Counted from the stretch's first letter, positions 50,347-60,058 are shown. The stretch is DNA of 64,000 bases from Natronorubrum sediminis (GCF_900108095.1 NZ_FNWL01000001.1:1116001-1180000); one strand, 5' to 3'. Notes: a model not told the origin generated them from the letters alone. Numbers and translations are program-made.

Positions 50347-52176
50347 TCAGATGATGAACGGCAAGAACAACACGGTGAGGAAGCACACGAGCATCGTGAG
50401 TCCGACACTCGTGGTCACCGTCCTGACGTGGCCGCGATTCGTCTCGAAGGGCAGCCTCGAGACGACCGCCTCGGTGCTGGTCCGGAGGATGTGCCCCCCG
50501 TCGAGGGGGAACGCTGGGATGCAGTTGAAAAACCCGAGTTGGACGTTGATCCAGCCGGTCCAGAACAGGATGTTCGCGAGGATGAAGACCGTGCTATCGC
50601 CGAGGGCCGCGAGCGAGCCCTGCACCTCGTAGAAGTTCTCGACGCCACCCGTGAACCCGGCGAAGTTGAACGGTAACAGCCCGATGACGCCGATGACCGG
50701 CAGGAAGACCGAGAGGGCGATCTTGCCGAAGAACGAGTCGGTCGCGCCGCCGTAGCTGCCGTTCTCGCCACCGCCGAGAATCGCGAGGTACTCGTCGGCC
50801 GGGTAGAACTGGACGCCGATATCGCTGACGTCGAAGCCGGACGTGCCGGGGTTCGCGACGATGCCGAGGAAGCCGATATCGTCGCGCGGATGATCGTCGA
50901 GCGTGACGTCGACCGTCTCGGCCTCGTCGTCAGCGTACACCGTAACCGACACCTCGTCGCCGGCCTCGGTGTCCTCGAGCACGGACTCGAGTTCGCTGTA
51001 GTCGGTGACGCGTTCGCCATCGAACGCGGTGATGATGACCGTCTCGTCGGTGTCACCGAGTTCCTCCCCGAGTGGACCGTCGTCGGTCGTGTCGACGGCA
51101 GCACCGATCGGAACCTCCCGCTCGCTCGTCTCGCCCTCGGCGTCTTCGACCGTCAGCGTGACGACCTCGTCGTCGCCGATGGCGTCCACGAACTCCTGTT
51201 CGGTCGCGACCGGTTCGCCCTCGACTTCGACGATGGTTTCCCCGACGTCGATATCTGCGGGGCCGTCCTCGAGTGCTTCCGTGACGAAGACGGATCGATC
51301 GACGGAGACCGTCCGATCGTCGTCGAGTTCGAGTTCGACCGTTTCGCTGTCGCTCTCCTCGAAGTACTCGATCAGGTCGTCGTTGTCGTCGATCGCTTCG
51401 CCGTCGACGGCGGTGATTCGTTCGTTCGGTTCGATATCGGCACCCGCTGCGGGCGAATCGGGTGCGACGCCACCGACGGCAGCACCCGGAGCGACGGCGA
51501 TCGAACCGACGACCGGCCCGAAGAGGAGCGCGAAGACGAGCAACGTGATCGCGAAGTTGTTCGTCACGCCCGCGGCGAACATCCGGGTCTGGGCCCCTCT
51601 CGAGGCGTCTCTACTGCTCTCCTGATCGGGTTCGACGAACGCACCGAAGGGAATAATTGCGAGCATGGCGACGCCCATCGATTTGATGCCCATATCCTCG
51701 ACGCGACAGAGCAGGCCGTGGCCGCCTTCGTGGACCACGAGGCCGACGAGCAAGCCGACGACGATTCCCGGCGTCGCAGAAAGCGGGAGGAAGTCGTTGA
51801 CGCCCGGGAACGGAACGACGTTTCGGGGCTGTTGGACGCCCTCGGCGGGCTCTGGCGACATGATCGCCGAAATGGCTGCGAACAAGAGCACGACGAACAT
51901 CGTCACCATAACGACGACGGCGATGCCGACGCCGAGGTTCGCCCACGCCCGCCAGAATCGCTTCGGCCCCGAGAGCCAATCTAAGAACTTCCGGCCGCGT
52001 TTGGTTCGAAACGTGAGAATTGGTCCCTGCGTCCCGACGTACTCCGGGAGCAACTCCGCCCGATCGAGGGCGATAACCCCGGCCCAGTAGACGAGAAGGC
52101 CGATGACGACCCAGGTGAGCGTCTCCGACCCGTAGAGTTCAGGAACCGAGACAACCGCAGGGAAACCGTACTCCAT
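50347..52176 (-). CDS. site-2 protease (M50) with PDZ insert
   Basis: 609 residues with six or more helices. The zinc motif is HEGGH (149-153, an HExxH) in helix GLLVGLVVHEGGHGLLC; a second motif LDGGH lies near 565 in FPLDGGHILR. Between them is a long extracellular region (about 230-470) with one or two PDZ domains (IEPNERITAVDGEAI, and DIDVGETIVEVEGEPV). It is an intramembrane metalloprotease of the RseP/S2P kind that cleaves membrane-bound regulators. Substrate unknown. The start is the first ATG before the opening helix. Confidence 0.88.
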   Translation of the reverse strand: MEYGFPAVVSVPELYGSETLTWVVIGLLVYWAGVIALDRAELLPEYVGTQGPILTFRTKRGRKFLDWLSGPKRFWRAWANLGVGIAVVVMVTMFVVLLFAAISAIMSPEPAEGVQQPRNVVPFPGVNDFLPLSATPGIVVGLLVGLVVHEGGHGLLCRVEDMGIKSMGVAMLAIIPFGAFVEPDQESSRDASRGAQTRMFAAGVTNNFAITLLVFALLFGPVVGSIAVAPGAAVGGVAPDSPAAGADIEPNERITAVDGEAIDDNDDLIEYFEESDSETVELELDDDRTVSVDRSVFVTEALEDGPADIDVGETIVEVEGEPVATEQEFVDAIGDDEVVTLTVEDAEGETSEREVPIGAAVDTTDDGPLGEELGDTDETVIITAFDGERVTDYSELESVLEDTEAGDEVSVTVYADDEAETVDVTLDDHPRDDIGFLGIVANPGTSGFDVSDIGVQFYPADEYLAILGGGENGSYGGATDSFFGKIALSVFLPVIGVIGLLPFNFAGFTGGVENFYEVQGSLAALGDSTVFILANILFWTGWINVQLGFFNCIPAFPLDGGHILRTSTEAVVSRLPFETNRGHVRTVTTSVGLTMLVCFLTVLFLPFII

Positions 52177-52260
52177 TAGTCCTCATTCCGGGAGGGGGTC
52201 TCAAATGGCTTTTGTCTGTCCGCGACTCGAGTCGCCGAGGCTGGCGTGAGGTGACACCGA

Positions 52261-53964
52261 TCAGCGTTCTCGACGGAGTCGGCCGACGACGAACGCCTGA
52301 TCGACTTTCGCGAGGAACGAACCGAGTTTCGGCCCCTGATCCTCGTCGAAAAACAGTCGGTAGCCCGCGCCGAAAAACTCGCCGACGTCGACGTCGTGGC
52401 GGCGGGCAATCTCGAAGATCTCGCCCTGAATCTCGTCTGGGTCGTGACCCTCTTCGATGAAGTCGGCGAGTTCCGCGAGCGCGTCTTCCGTGGCTTCATC
52501 GAAGTCGTGATCGGGAATCTCGCCTCGCTTCAGTTCGTAATCGAACTCGTTTTCGGTCCGACGTGCCCAGTTTCGCGCCCGTTCGACGCGCTCGAGCGCC
52601 GCCTCGACGGCCCACTCCGGCGCGTCCTCGGGAATGTGGCCCTCCCGACGAGCGATCTCCTCGCGTAGGTCGGGATCCTCGGTCATTCCGAGAACGGCGG
52701 CGAACGTGTAGGGGAGGCGGATCCGTTCCTCGCTCGGGCCTTCCGCATTCTCGCTGGCGGACTCCGGACCGCCGGAATCCGTCGCCCCATCCATGACGAG
52801 CGGATAGACGCGCTTTGCGAACGCCGTCTCGTCTTCGTCCGCGTCGATCTCGTCGAAGTAAATCGCCTCGAGTCGGTCGAACTCGTCGACCAACTGATCG
52901 AGCCGTTCGATGCTGAAGTCTCGCGCCTTCGCCGGATCTTTCGCGAAGAAGTATCGGAGGACTTCTGGCTCGAGTAACTCGAGGACGTCCGAGACCAGAA
53001 TTACGTTCCCCGCTGACGAGGAGAACGGTTCGCCGTCGAGCGTAAACCACTCGTAGACCATCGGAACGGGTGGCTCGATCTCGAGGACGTTGCGCGCAAC
53101 GTCCTGTCCGCTCGGCCACGACCCTTCGGCGTGGTCCTTGCCGAAGGGCTCGAAGTCGACACCGAGGACCTGCCACTGGGCGGGCCACTCGAAGCGCCAC
53201 GGCATCTTGCCCTCCCGAAGCGTCGCCGTGCCCTCGTGGCCACAGCCGTCGATCGTCTGGTCGCCCGCGTCCATGTCGGTACACTCGTACTCGACCGTCG
53301 GCGTCTCACCCTCCGTATCGACGCTCGTCACCGTCTCCGTCACCTTCCCACACTCCTCGCAGATCGGGTTGAACGGGACGTAGTCGTCGTCGACCTTGTC
53401 CTGATACTCGGTGAGAACCTCGCGTGCGCGCTCGCGATTGTCGAGGACGAATCGGGTCACGTCCTCGAGTTCGCCGGACTCGTAGAGGTCGGTGTTCGAG
53501 AGCAACTCGATCGGCACGTCGACGGCGTCGGCGCTGTCGGCGATGATCGTCGAGAAGTGTTCGCCGTAGGAGTCACAGCAGCCGAAGGGGTCCGGAATGT
53601 CCGTGTACGGCGCGCCGAGATTTCGACCGAGCGCGCCCGCGTCGACCTCGCCGAGGTCGACTAAGTTGCCCTCGAGGTCACAGAGCGTGCGAGGGAGCCC
53701 TCGGAGGGGGTCGCGGTCGTCCGCCGTGAAGACCTGGCGAACCTCGTGGCCGCGCTCGCGGAGGACTTCAGCGACGAAGTACCCGCGCAGGAGTTCGTTG
53801 ACGTTTCCGAGGTGGGGGACGCCAGAGGGAGAGATGCCGCCCTTGATGACGATCGGTTCGTCCGGATCACGCTCGAGCACTCGGTCTGCGACCGTATCCG
53901 CCCAGAAGACGTGGTCGGTGTCCGTCTCTCGTTGGAGGGTGTAGGGATGCTCGTCGTCGCTCAT
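52261..53964 (-). CDS. lysS: class I lysyl-tRNA synthetase
   Basis: 567 residues. HIGH-like motif GVPHLGNV (about 49-56) and KMSKS-like FSSSAGN (about 314-320), with a C-x-x-C zinc knuckle near the middle (NPICEECGK) and a second C...CGH site. Class I LysRS is found in most archaea, unlike the bacterial and eukaryotic class II enzyme. Its start codon overlaps the pyrH stop by 4 bases (ATGA); it is the second gene of a two-gene operon. Confidence 0.95.
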   Translation of the reverse strand: MSDDEHPYTLQRETDTDHVFWADTVADRVLERDPDEPIVIKGGISPSGVPHLGNVNELLRGYFVAEVLRERGHEVRQVFTADDRDPLRGLPRTLCDLEGNLVDLGEVDAGALGRNLGAPYTDIPDPFGCCDSYGEHFSTIIADSADAVDVPIELLSNTDLYESGELEDVTRFVLDNRERAREVLTEYQDKVDDDYVPFNPICEECGKVTETVTSVDTEGETPTVEYECTDMDAGDQTIDGCGHEGTATLREGKMPWRFEWPAQWQVLGVDFEPFGKDHAEGSWPSGQDVARNVLEIEPPVPMVYEWFTLDGEPFSSSAGNVILVSDVLELLEPEVLRYFFAKDPAKARDFSIERLDQLVDEFDRLEAIYFDEIDADEDETAFAKRVYPLVMDGATDSGGPESASENAEGPSEERIRLPYTFAAVLGMTEDPDLREEIARREGHIPEDAPEWAVEAALERVERARNWARRTENEFDYELKRGEIPDHDFDEATEDALAELADFIEEGHDPDEIQGEIFEIARRHDVDVGEFFGAGYRLFFDEDQGPKLGSFLAKVDQAFVVGRLRRER

Positions 53965-54686
53965 TGGTCGTCTTGGGCCCAGTAGGTCGGTTCTTCGCCG
54001 ACGCCATCAGGAATGACGTCGGTGCCGTCGTGCTCGCCGTGGCGGACGGCACGAGAGATTCGCTCCGGATCGGTGCCGTCTAACACGATGGTTCGCATGC
54101 CCGAGCGCTGGATGATCTTCGCCGCGAGCAAGTCGACGGGTGCCGACGCGCCGGCGTTCATCTCGAGGCCGGCGATGGCGTCGACGAGTTCGGTGGCGGA
54201 GAGTTCGTCGTACTTCGTCGCGTCGTCGGTTTCGTTGGGGTCGGCGCTGTAGACGCCGGGAACGCTCGTCGCGTAGACGAGCAAATCGGCGTCGACATAC
54301 TCCGCGAAGGCTGCGCCGACGGCGTCGGTCGTCTGTGCCGGCGCGACACCACCCATGATCGCGAGGCCGCCGCGCTGGAGCGCTTCACCGGCTTCTTCGT
54401 AGTCCTTCGCTGGTGCTGTGATAGAATCGCCACTCAGTGCGGCGATGAGTAGGCGTGCGTTGAGTCGGGTGACGTCGATACCCAACTGATCGAGTTCGAT
54501 TTCGTTTGCCCCCAGGTTGCGCGCGGCGCTGATGTACTCGCGGGCGACGCCGCCGCCCCCGACGACGGCACCGACGCGACAGCCGTCCGCGACGAGTTCT
54601 TCGACGACGGCGGCGTGTTCGGCGACCCGATCCGCTCCGGGTTCGGGCACGAGCACGCTCCCGCCGATAGAGACGACCACTTTCAT
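53961..54686 (-). CDS. pyrH: UMP kinase (uridylate kinase)
   Basis: 241 residues. VVSIGGSVLVPEPGA (nucleotide loop), VGGGGVAREYISAARNLG, the Asp/Asn pair in QLGIDVTRLNARLL, VYATSVPGVYSADPN and IIQRSGMRTIVLDG are archaeal-type PyrH features. It makes UDP from UMP. The ATG at 54686 is chosen since the upstream frame is basic; an AT-rich CTTAAGAT box is about 27 bases before it, with a CCGGT dyad between. Downstream: lysS, 4-base overlap. Confidence 0.93.
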   Translation of the reverse strand: MKVVVSIGGSVLVPEPGADRVAEHAAVVEELVADGCRVGAVVGGGGVAREYISAARNLGANEIELDQLGIDVTRLNARLLIAALSGDSITAPAKDYEEAGEALQRGGLAIMGGVAPAQTTDAVGAAFAEYVDADLLVYATSVPGVYSADPNETDDATKYDELSATELVDAIAGLEMNAGASAPVDLLAAKIIQRSGMRTIVLDGTDPERISRAVRHGEHDGTDVIPDGVGEEPTYWAQDDQ

Positions 54687-54691
54687 ACTAT

Positions 54692-54870
54692 CCCGGTGTA
54701 ACCGGGTTGCTATCTTAAGGGTTGCCAACTGGCCACCAGCGCGGGCCTCGTACGCACGGGAACGACTCGCGAACGCCGCGGAAACGCCAACGCAGTGATA
54801 GCATTCGATGTGACGACAAAACACGGACTCACGAGCGAAACGGTCGGTGCGATTGTCCCGGTTACACCGG
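54692..54870. promoter_or_regulatory. paired CCGGT dyads in the pyrH-moaE intergenic region
   Basis: The 310 bases between pyrH and the MobB-MoaE gene have no gene. CCCGGT-GTA-ACCGGG (54692-54706) lies between the TATA-like box and start of pyrH; CCCGGT-TAC-ACCGG (54857-54870) lies further on toward the other gene. The first is the reverse complement of the second, apart from one end base. They may be binding sites for a regulator; only the sequence symmetry is shown. Confidence 0.4.
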
Positions 54871-54996
54871 ACGGCCGCGGTCTCGAGAGTGGTCGAACCC
54901 GCTCCGCATCGGTCGACCCGTCACCGGGTACGCCCAGCACGAGCGCACAGAACCGCCGTCGACAGCTACAAAGTCCAACACCACCATGGTCCAGGT

Positions 54997-55839
54997 ATGT
55001 ACGTACTCGGCATCTGCGATCACGGAACGGACGGCGACGCACTCGAACGCGTCGTCGACCGAATCGTCGATCGTCTCGAGCAGGCGGGACGCGTCGGCGT
55101 CGTCAGATACGACGCGACGATTGCAGACGGCATCCAAGCGACCGATTCTCGGACCGTCGGCGGCGACGTTAGCTACGGGCTGGGCGCAGACGGCGACTGG
55201 ACCGCCTCTGGCACCGGATTAACTGTCAGCGATGCGATCGACCGACTCGCGACCGACTGCGAGTACGGCGTCGTCGTCGGCGTCCCCACGCTCCGCTACC
55301 CGACGCTCGTCGTCGGGTCGGCCGACGAAGGCGACATCGGAACCGATTCCGGCTCCGTCATCGACGTAATCGAACACCCCGCAGACCTCGAGGTCGACGC
55401 CGTGAAAGCCGACCTCGAGCGAGCGGATCCCTACGAGACGCTCGAATCGCTCGTTTCCCGTGTCAAACGCTCGCCGAAGGCAGAGCGCTCGGGCGCGATC
55501 GCCACCTTCACCGGCCGCGTCCGCGCGAAAGACAGTGACGACGACGCGCGGACGACACACCTCGAGTTCGAGAAGTACGATGGCGTCGCTGAAGCGCGCA
55601 TGGACGCCCTCGAGCGCGATCTCGAGGCTCGTGAGGGCGTGCTCGAGGTCGAACTCTACCACCGAACGGGCGTCGTCGAGGATGGCGAAGACATCGTATT
55701 CGTCGTCGTGCTCGCTGGTCACCGTGAGGAGGCGTTCGAAACCGTCGAAGACGGTATCAACCGGTTGAAAGACGAAGTTCCGCTGTTCAAAAAGGAAGTG
55801 ACGGTCGACGACGAGTTCTGGGTGCACGATCAGACCTGA
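54997..55839 (+). CDS. moaE: MobB-MoaE fusion, molybdopterin synthase large subunit
   Basis: 280 residues. The N-terminal 125 resemble a MobB-like NTP-binding region without a proper P-loop (VLGICDHGTDGDALERVVDR, VRYDATIADG, VVVGVPTLRYPTLV). The C-terminal half is MoaE: GAIATFTGRVRAK, LEFEKYDGVAEARM, HRTGVVEDGEDIVFVVVLA and PLFKKEV with the catalytic lysines. MoaE transfers sulphur to make molybdopterin; the fusion is common in haloarchaea. The ATG at 54997 opens the first beta strand. Confidence 0.88.
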   Translation: MYVLGICDHGTDGDALERVVDRIVDRLEQAGRVGVVRYDATIADGIQATDSRTVGGDVSYGLGADGDWTASGTGLTVSDAIDRLATDCEYGVVVGVPTLRYPTLVVGSADEGDIGTDSGSVIDVIEHPADLEVDAVKADLERADPYETLESLVSRVKRSPKAERSGAIATFTGRVRAKDSDDDARTTHLEFEKYDGVAEARMDALERDLEAREGVLEVELYHRTGVVEDGEDIVFVVVLAGHREEAFETVEDGINRLKDEVPLFKKEVTVDDEFWVHDQT

Positions 55840-56088
55840 TGCAACAGTGGGGGTGATCGTGGTTCAGGAACCGATATCGCTCGAGGGAGACGGTATGATA
55901 AGAATCAGTGCGTTTATTGAGGATATAATAGGTTAGAACGTGTTTTAAAACGTCTAATGGAACCTCAGCCTCCCTTAATGATGTACATAAAGGTGAGTAA
56001 AACGTCGATTACCCCCCAAATCGTTGAAGACAATCGAAACGCCGCTAAGCAACCTCCCTTTATAACCTATCCCCGTCACAAGGCGTTG

Positions 56089-56334
56089 ATGTCGATGAGC
56101 ACAACATCCCAACCCTCCACGGAAAGCAAAGAACACCGCCTGAAACACTACTTGCGCGAACGAGCTGCAGACGGTGAGATGTACTTCAAAGGCAAGTTCA
56201 TTGCAGACGACGTCGGGATGTCGCCGAAAGAGATCGGTGCAGTGATGGTCAAACTCTCCGGTTCGGTCAACGACCTCGAGATTGAGAAGTGGTCGTACAC
56301 GAGCGCGACGACGTGGCGAGTCGCACCCGCCTAA
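56089..56334 (+). CDS. small winged-helix protein (DUF7123-like)
   Basis: 81 residues. ESKEHRLKHYLRERAADG, KGKFIADDVGMSPKEIGAVMVKL, and DLEIEKWSYTSATTWRVAP form a compact winged helix. It matches my memory of the haloarchaeal DUF7123 family. A TTTATAA box sits exactly 27 bases before the ATG at 56089 (leaderless), so the longer in-frame upstream codons are not translated. The 250-base AT-rich upstream region 55840-56088 holds no other gene. Confidence 0.78.
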   Translation: MSMSTTSQPSTESKEHRLKHYLRERAADGEMYFKGKFIADDVGMSPKEIGAVMVKLSGSVNDLEIEKWSYTSATTWRVAPA

Positions 56335-56420
56335 CGTCGTGACGTGGCGTTTCGAAGCCCTCAGTCCCCCTGACGTCGAAACTCCGACCCCCCACCCTCC
56401 AAGCGAACACGCACAACACG

Positions 56421-56480
56421 CCACACGAGCGAACCACAAACCACACGAGCGAACCACAAACCACACGAGCGAACCACAAA
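56421..56480. repeat. three perfect 20-base tandem repeats
   Basis: CCACACGAGCGAACCACAAA occurs three times end to end, with no mismatch, in the 283-base gap after the DUF7123-like gene. A similar partial unit precedes it. No spacers, so not CRISPR. No protein frame. Confidence 0.9.
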
Positions 56481-56617
56481 CGATCACTCCCTCAGCGGGT
56501 CCGAATCCCCTGTCACACCTCCTGTCGGACTCGTTTCCTGTCGTATAGTTTCCGGAGTCGAGTCTCCGGCCCGCCGACGACAGTCGTTTTATACGCACGG
56601 CCCTGATACCCTCAGTG

Positions 56618-57781
56618 ATGGACGACGTCGAATCGTCCGGGTTCGAACCGACGCGGGAAACCGGGTCGACACTCGAGGCCGGACCGCCGCTCGAGCGCAT
56701 CGAGTCGGTATTTTCGATCTACGAAATTCGAACTGAAGGCGACCAACTGGTGTATTATGGGAACCCGCTGATGCAACCCGAGCAGGTGATGCGCGAACTG
56801 TGGCCTGTGTTTCGGGAGGCGGGATACGACCCGCAGTTGACCACTCGTTACGGCGAGTTCGTGCTCGTCGCCGAACCGATCGACCTCGGTATCGACGGCA
56901 TCCCGTGGACGAACATCGTTCTCCTCGTCGCGACGGTGTTCTCGACGCTGTTCGTCGGCGCGGCGTGGTGGTATCCGTCGCTCGATCCGATCTCGAACCC
57001 GGTCGATCTCGTTTACGCGTGGCCGTTCGCGCTCGCGGTCCTCGGCGTCCTCGGCGTTCACGAACTCGGTCACTACGTGCTGAGTCGCTATCACGAAGTC
57101 GACGCTTCGCTGCCGTACTTCCTCCCCGTTCCGACGATCATCGGGACGATGGGGGCAGTCATCAAACTCAAAGGCCTGATGCCAAACCGAAAGGCCCTCT
57201 TCGATATCGGCGTCGCTGGCCCCCTCGCCGGCCTGGCTGCGACGATCGTCGTGGCCGTCATCGGACTCCACCTCCCGCCGGTTACCGTCCCCGAATCGGT
57301 CGTCGAAGAAGCTGACGGCAGCGGCTTCAGGCTCGGAATCCCGCCCTTGCTCGAGTTCCTGGCGATGGCAGTCGATCAGCCGATGTACACCGACGATCCG
57401 ACGCGCAATATCAACCCGGTCGTCATCGGAGCGTGGGTCGGCATGTTCGTCACCTTCCTCAATCTAATCCCGGTCGGGCAACTCGACGGCGGACACATCC
57501 TCCGGTCGATGAGCGACGGACTCTTCGACACGATCAGTTCGCTCGTGCCGACGCTGCTCGTCGCACTCGCAGGATACCTGTACTTCGTCGGTGGATACGG
57601 CTTTCAGACGGTGTTCATCTGGATTCTCTGGGCGATCCTCACGACGCTCTTCGCGTCTGCCGGAGCCGCAGAACCCGTCACCGACGACGAACTCGGCATG
57701 GGCCGACAGCTGATCGGAATAGCCACGTTCGGCCTCGGCTTGCTCTGCTTTATGCCAGTGCCACTCGAGGTCGTCCAGTAA
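56618..57781 (+). CDS. site-2 protease (M50) family membrane metalloprotease
   Basis: 387 residues. About 90 soluble residues open the protein, then membrane helices with HELGH (148-152) and LDGGH near 290 (VGQLDGGHILRS). It resembles the archaeal short S2P without PDZ inserts. A TTTTATAC box ends about 28 bases before the ATG at 56618. The substrate is unknown; regulated proteolysis of a membrane-anchored factor is likely. Confidence 0.88.
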   Translation: MDDVESSGFEPTRETGSTLEAGPPLERIESVFSIYEIRTEGDQLVYYGNPLMQPEQVMRELWPVFREAGYDPQLTTRYGEFVLVAEPIDLGIDGIPWTNIVLLVATVFSTLFVGAAWWYPSLDPISNPVDLVYAWPFALAVLGVLGVHELGHYVLSRYHEVDASLPYFLPVPTIIGTMGAVIKLKGLMPNRKALFDIGVAGPLAGLAATIVVAVIGLHLPPVTVPESVVEEADGSGFRLGIPPLLEFLAMAVDQPMYTDDPTRNINPVVIGAWVGMFVTFLNLIPVGQLDGGHILRSMSDGLFDTISSLVPTLLVALAGYLYFVGGYGFQTVFIWILWAILTTLFASAGAAEPVTDDELGMGRQLIGIATFGLGLLCFMPVPLEVVQ

Positions 57782-57830
57782 CAGCAGAATCCGTCGGTTC
57801 TTCCCCGCTGGATCTACCGCCTCTTATCCA

Positions 57831-58763
57831 CTAGTCGCCGTGTGTGTACCCACAATCCTCGAGCGCGTCACCATCTAACGTAATTCCGTGTGCTGGTTCC
57901 GTCACCGAGCCAACGACTGAGAGGTCGACGTCGCTCGACGAACGGGCGTCGACGAGCGCGTCCTCGGGAATCGTCGCGACGAGTTCGAAATCCTCTCCGA
58001 ACGTAATCGCGAGGTCGAGGGCTTCCTCGTCGGTCGCTGTTACCTCGAGAAGCGTCTCGTCGACGGGAAGCTGGCTCGAGTCGACGGCGAAGCCACACTC
58101 GCCCGCCGCCGAGAGTTGGTGAAGCGAGCGAGCGAGGCCGTCACTCGAGTCCATCATCGCGCTCGCGTGAGGAGCGAGCGCTCGGCCCGCCCCGACTCGT
58201 GGTTCGAACCGAAAGAGGTCGTTTGCTCGCTCGAGTGTCCCTGAGGCGTCCGTCTTCGAGGTGTCCGTTCCCTCGCTGTTCGTCTCCGTGGCGTGATCGA
58301 ACAACTCGAGAGCGGCCGCGCTACGGCCAAGTGTGCCCGTTACACAGACGAGATCACCGGGCCGTGCGCCGTCTCGAGTAACCGGTGCGTCAGTGTGGCC
58401 AATTGCCGTCGTCGAGACGGTGAACTCCTCGTGACCGTCGAGGTCGCCGCCGACGTACTCGCTGTCGACGAGTTCACAAACGTCGCTCGCACCCCGAACG
58501 AAAGCGAGCAGTTCCTCGCGGTCGAATTCGGGAGCTGCGTAGGCCGCAACGGCGGCAGTCGCCTCGGCACCCATCGCCGCAACGTCGGAGAGCGAGGCAC
58601 CCACGGCTCGCCAGCCCGCCGTGTAGCGGGTCGTTCCGGCCGGAAAGTCCGTCCGCTCGTGGAGCATGTCCGTCGTAATGACGAGGTCATCGACGACGGC
58701 GGCGTCGTCTCCGACGGACTCGAGTTCTCCCTCGAGTAGCGCCAGAGCGCCACGTTCGTCCAT
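57831..58763 (-). CDS. thiL: thiamine-monophosphate kinase
   Basis: 310 residues. GDDAAVVDDLVITTDML (metal/substrate aspartates near the N-terminus, about 18-33), GDLVCVTGTLGRSAAAL, MMDSSDGLARSLHQLSA and FGEDFELV are ThiL motifs. It phosphorylates thiamine phosphate to the active diphosphate. The central loop has a Ser/Thr/Asp-rich insert (TETNSEGTDTSKTDASG). The ATG at 58763 is set by the family start DERGALALLEGEL. Convergent with the S2P gene, 49 bases apart. Confidence 0.92.
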   Translation of the reverse strand: MDERGALALLEGELESVGDDAAVVDDLVITTDMLHERTDFPAGTTRYTAGWRAVGASLSDVAAMGAEATAAVAAYAAPEFDREELLAFVRGASDVCELVDSEYVGGDLDGHEEFTVSTTAIGHTDAPVTRDGARPGDLVCVTGTLGRSAAALELFDHATETNSEGTDTSKTDASGTLERANDLFRFEPRVGAGRALAPHASAMMDSSDGLARSLHQLSAAGECGFAVDSSQLPVDETLLEVTATDEEALDLAITFGEDFELVATIPEDALVDARSSSDVDLSVVGSVTEPAHGITLDGDALEDCGYTHGD

Positions 58764-59015
58764 ACCGTGCGTTTCGCGCCCAGCACGAAAAGGGACGCGG
58801 ACCGAGTCGAGGGGCCACATCCCGAACAGATCGAAGACAAAATCGAGAGGATCAGCGAGCGGACGAAGAAGCTGCGAGGCTGCTGGCTCGGTTCGAGGTC
58901 GCTCGAAAAGCCGAGAACGGGCCGCCCGTTCAACGGTTACGGTTTACCGAAACTGTGTCCAGGAGACCACAGGACGGTATGCGGTCGGTCTGGAAACAAC
59001 GGACAGTCGTCCGTC

Positions 59016-59285
59016 TCAGACAGACTGCGTATCGAGATTCCACCCGGGGTCGATGCCCGTCTGCTCGATCTGGTTCGATCGACACGCTGGGCAGTAATCG
59101 GGCGTCTCCGTGTGATTTCGGGGGACGTAGACCGCGCCGCCACACTCCACGCACGCATCGGAAACGATGGTCGCGCAGTCGACGCAAACGTTGAAATCGT
59201 CGACTGTGAGTTCGCGCAGGGGTTCGAGTTGTTTGTCCAAGAGATACTCGTCGATGACCGCCTGACAGTTGTGGCACGGTTTCAT
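59016..59285 (-). CDS. small protein with multiple zinc knuckles
   Basis: 89 residues with four C-x-x-C pairs: CHNC, CVDC, CVEC and CPAC, enough for two zinc ions. The pairs are separated by short acidic parts. Such small zinc proteins are common in haloarchaea and mostly uncharacterised; nucleic-acid or protein binding is a guess. The ATG at 59285 begins MKPCHNCQ. The 252 bases on its downstream side have no gene. Confidence 0.7.
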   Translation of the reverse strand: MKPCHNCQAVIDEYLLDKQLEPLRELTVDDFNVCVDCATIVSDACVECGGAVYVPRNHTETPDYCPACRSNQIEQTGIDPGWNLDTQSV

Positions 59286-59497
59286 AGCGATGCAAATTGG
59301 TGCATGTGACAGTGGCACATAGACCTATCGCCTCCGGGGATTTTCTCGACGGACGACGGTGCACTCCGGCCGACGAGCACTGTCGGAGTAGCACGTCAAA
59401 TACGCGGAGTGGCGAAACGCGTACGTCACGTCGTCACGCACCGCCACACGCCAGGACAACGATGGTCTTAAATGCCGCGGACGGAAACTCAACGCCA

Positions 59498-59953
59498 ATG
59501 GCTACGATGTACGACGTTCCGGCGGACGACCTCATCGAGGCGCTCGCCGACGATCTCGAGGAACGGCTGGAGGAACCCGACTGGGGCAAGTTCGTCAAAA
59601 GCGGAGTCGACCGTGACCTGCCACCAGAACAAGAAGACTTCTGGGCAGTTCGTGCAGCAAGTCTCCTGCGCAAGGTCGCCGACCGCGGCCCTGTCGGTGT
59701 CGAACGACTGTCGACGGAGTACGGCGGCGCGAAAGGTGGCTCGAACCGCTACCAGGTCGCCCCCGACAAACGCGCCGACGGCTCGAAGAACCTGATTCGG
59801 ACCATCCTTCAGCAACTCGAGGACGAAGACCTCGTCGAGACTGCAGAGGGAGAGGGGCGACGAATCACCCCCGAGGGACAGAGCCTACTCGACGACACCG
59901 CTGGCTCCGTCCTCGAAGACCTCGACCGACCGGAACTCGAGCGCTACGCCTAA
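59498..59953 (+). CDS. rps19e: 30S ribosomal protein S19e
   Basis: 151 residues. YDVPADDLIEALADDLEERL, FWAVRAASLLRKVADRGPVGVERLSTEYGG, GSNRYQVAPDK and IRTILQQLEDEDLVE are the S19e fingerprint (winged helix in the small subunit). A CTTAAATG box is 29 bases before the ATG, a leaderless start. A PDCD5 gene follows, as in many archaea. Confidence 0.95.
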   Translation: MATMYDVPADDLIEALADDLEERLEEPDWGKFVKSGVDRDLPPEQEDFWAVRAASLLRKVADRGPVGVERLSTEYGGAKGGSNRYQVAPDKRADGSKNLIRTILQQLEDEDLVETAEGEGRRITPEGQSLLDDTAGSVLEDLDRPELERYA

Positions 59954-60058
59954 CACGGCGGAGATCAGTTTTCGCGTTGGTTCAGACGTGAGCGCCTGCA
60001 GTAGCCGCGCTCGTCCGTAATCATTTTCCACTGTGGCACACAACAACTACACATCACT

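Noticed and set aside
55957-56088. N-terminal extension of the DUF7123-like gene
   Set aside because: It would be read through the TATA-like box; the text is basic and AT-rich. A leaderless start at 56089 fits exactly.
56421-56480. Possible CRISPR array
   Set aside because: The repeats are directly adjacent with no spacers, and no cas genes are seen.
58860-58930. tRNA-like text GGTTCGAGGTC
   Set aside because: The flanking bases do not form a T stem, and no acceptor or anticodon arm can be drawn.
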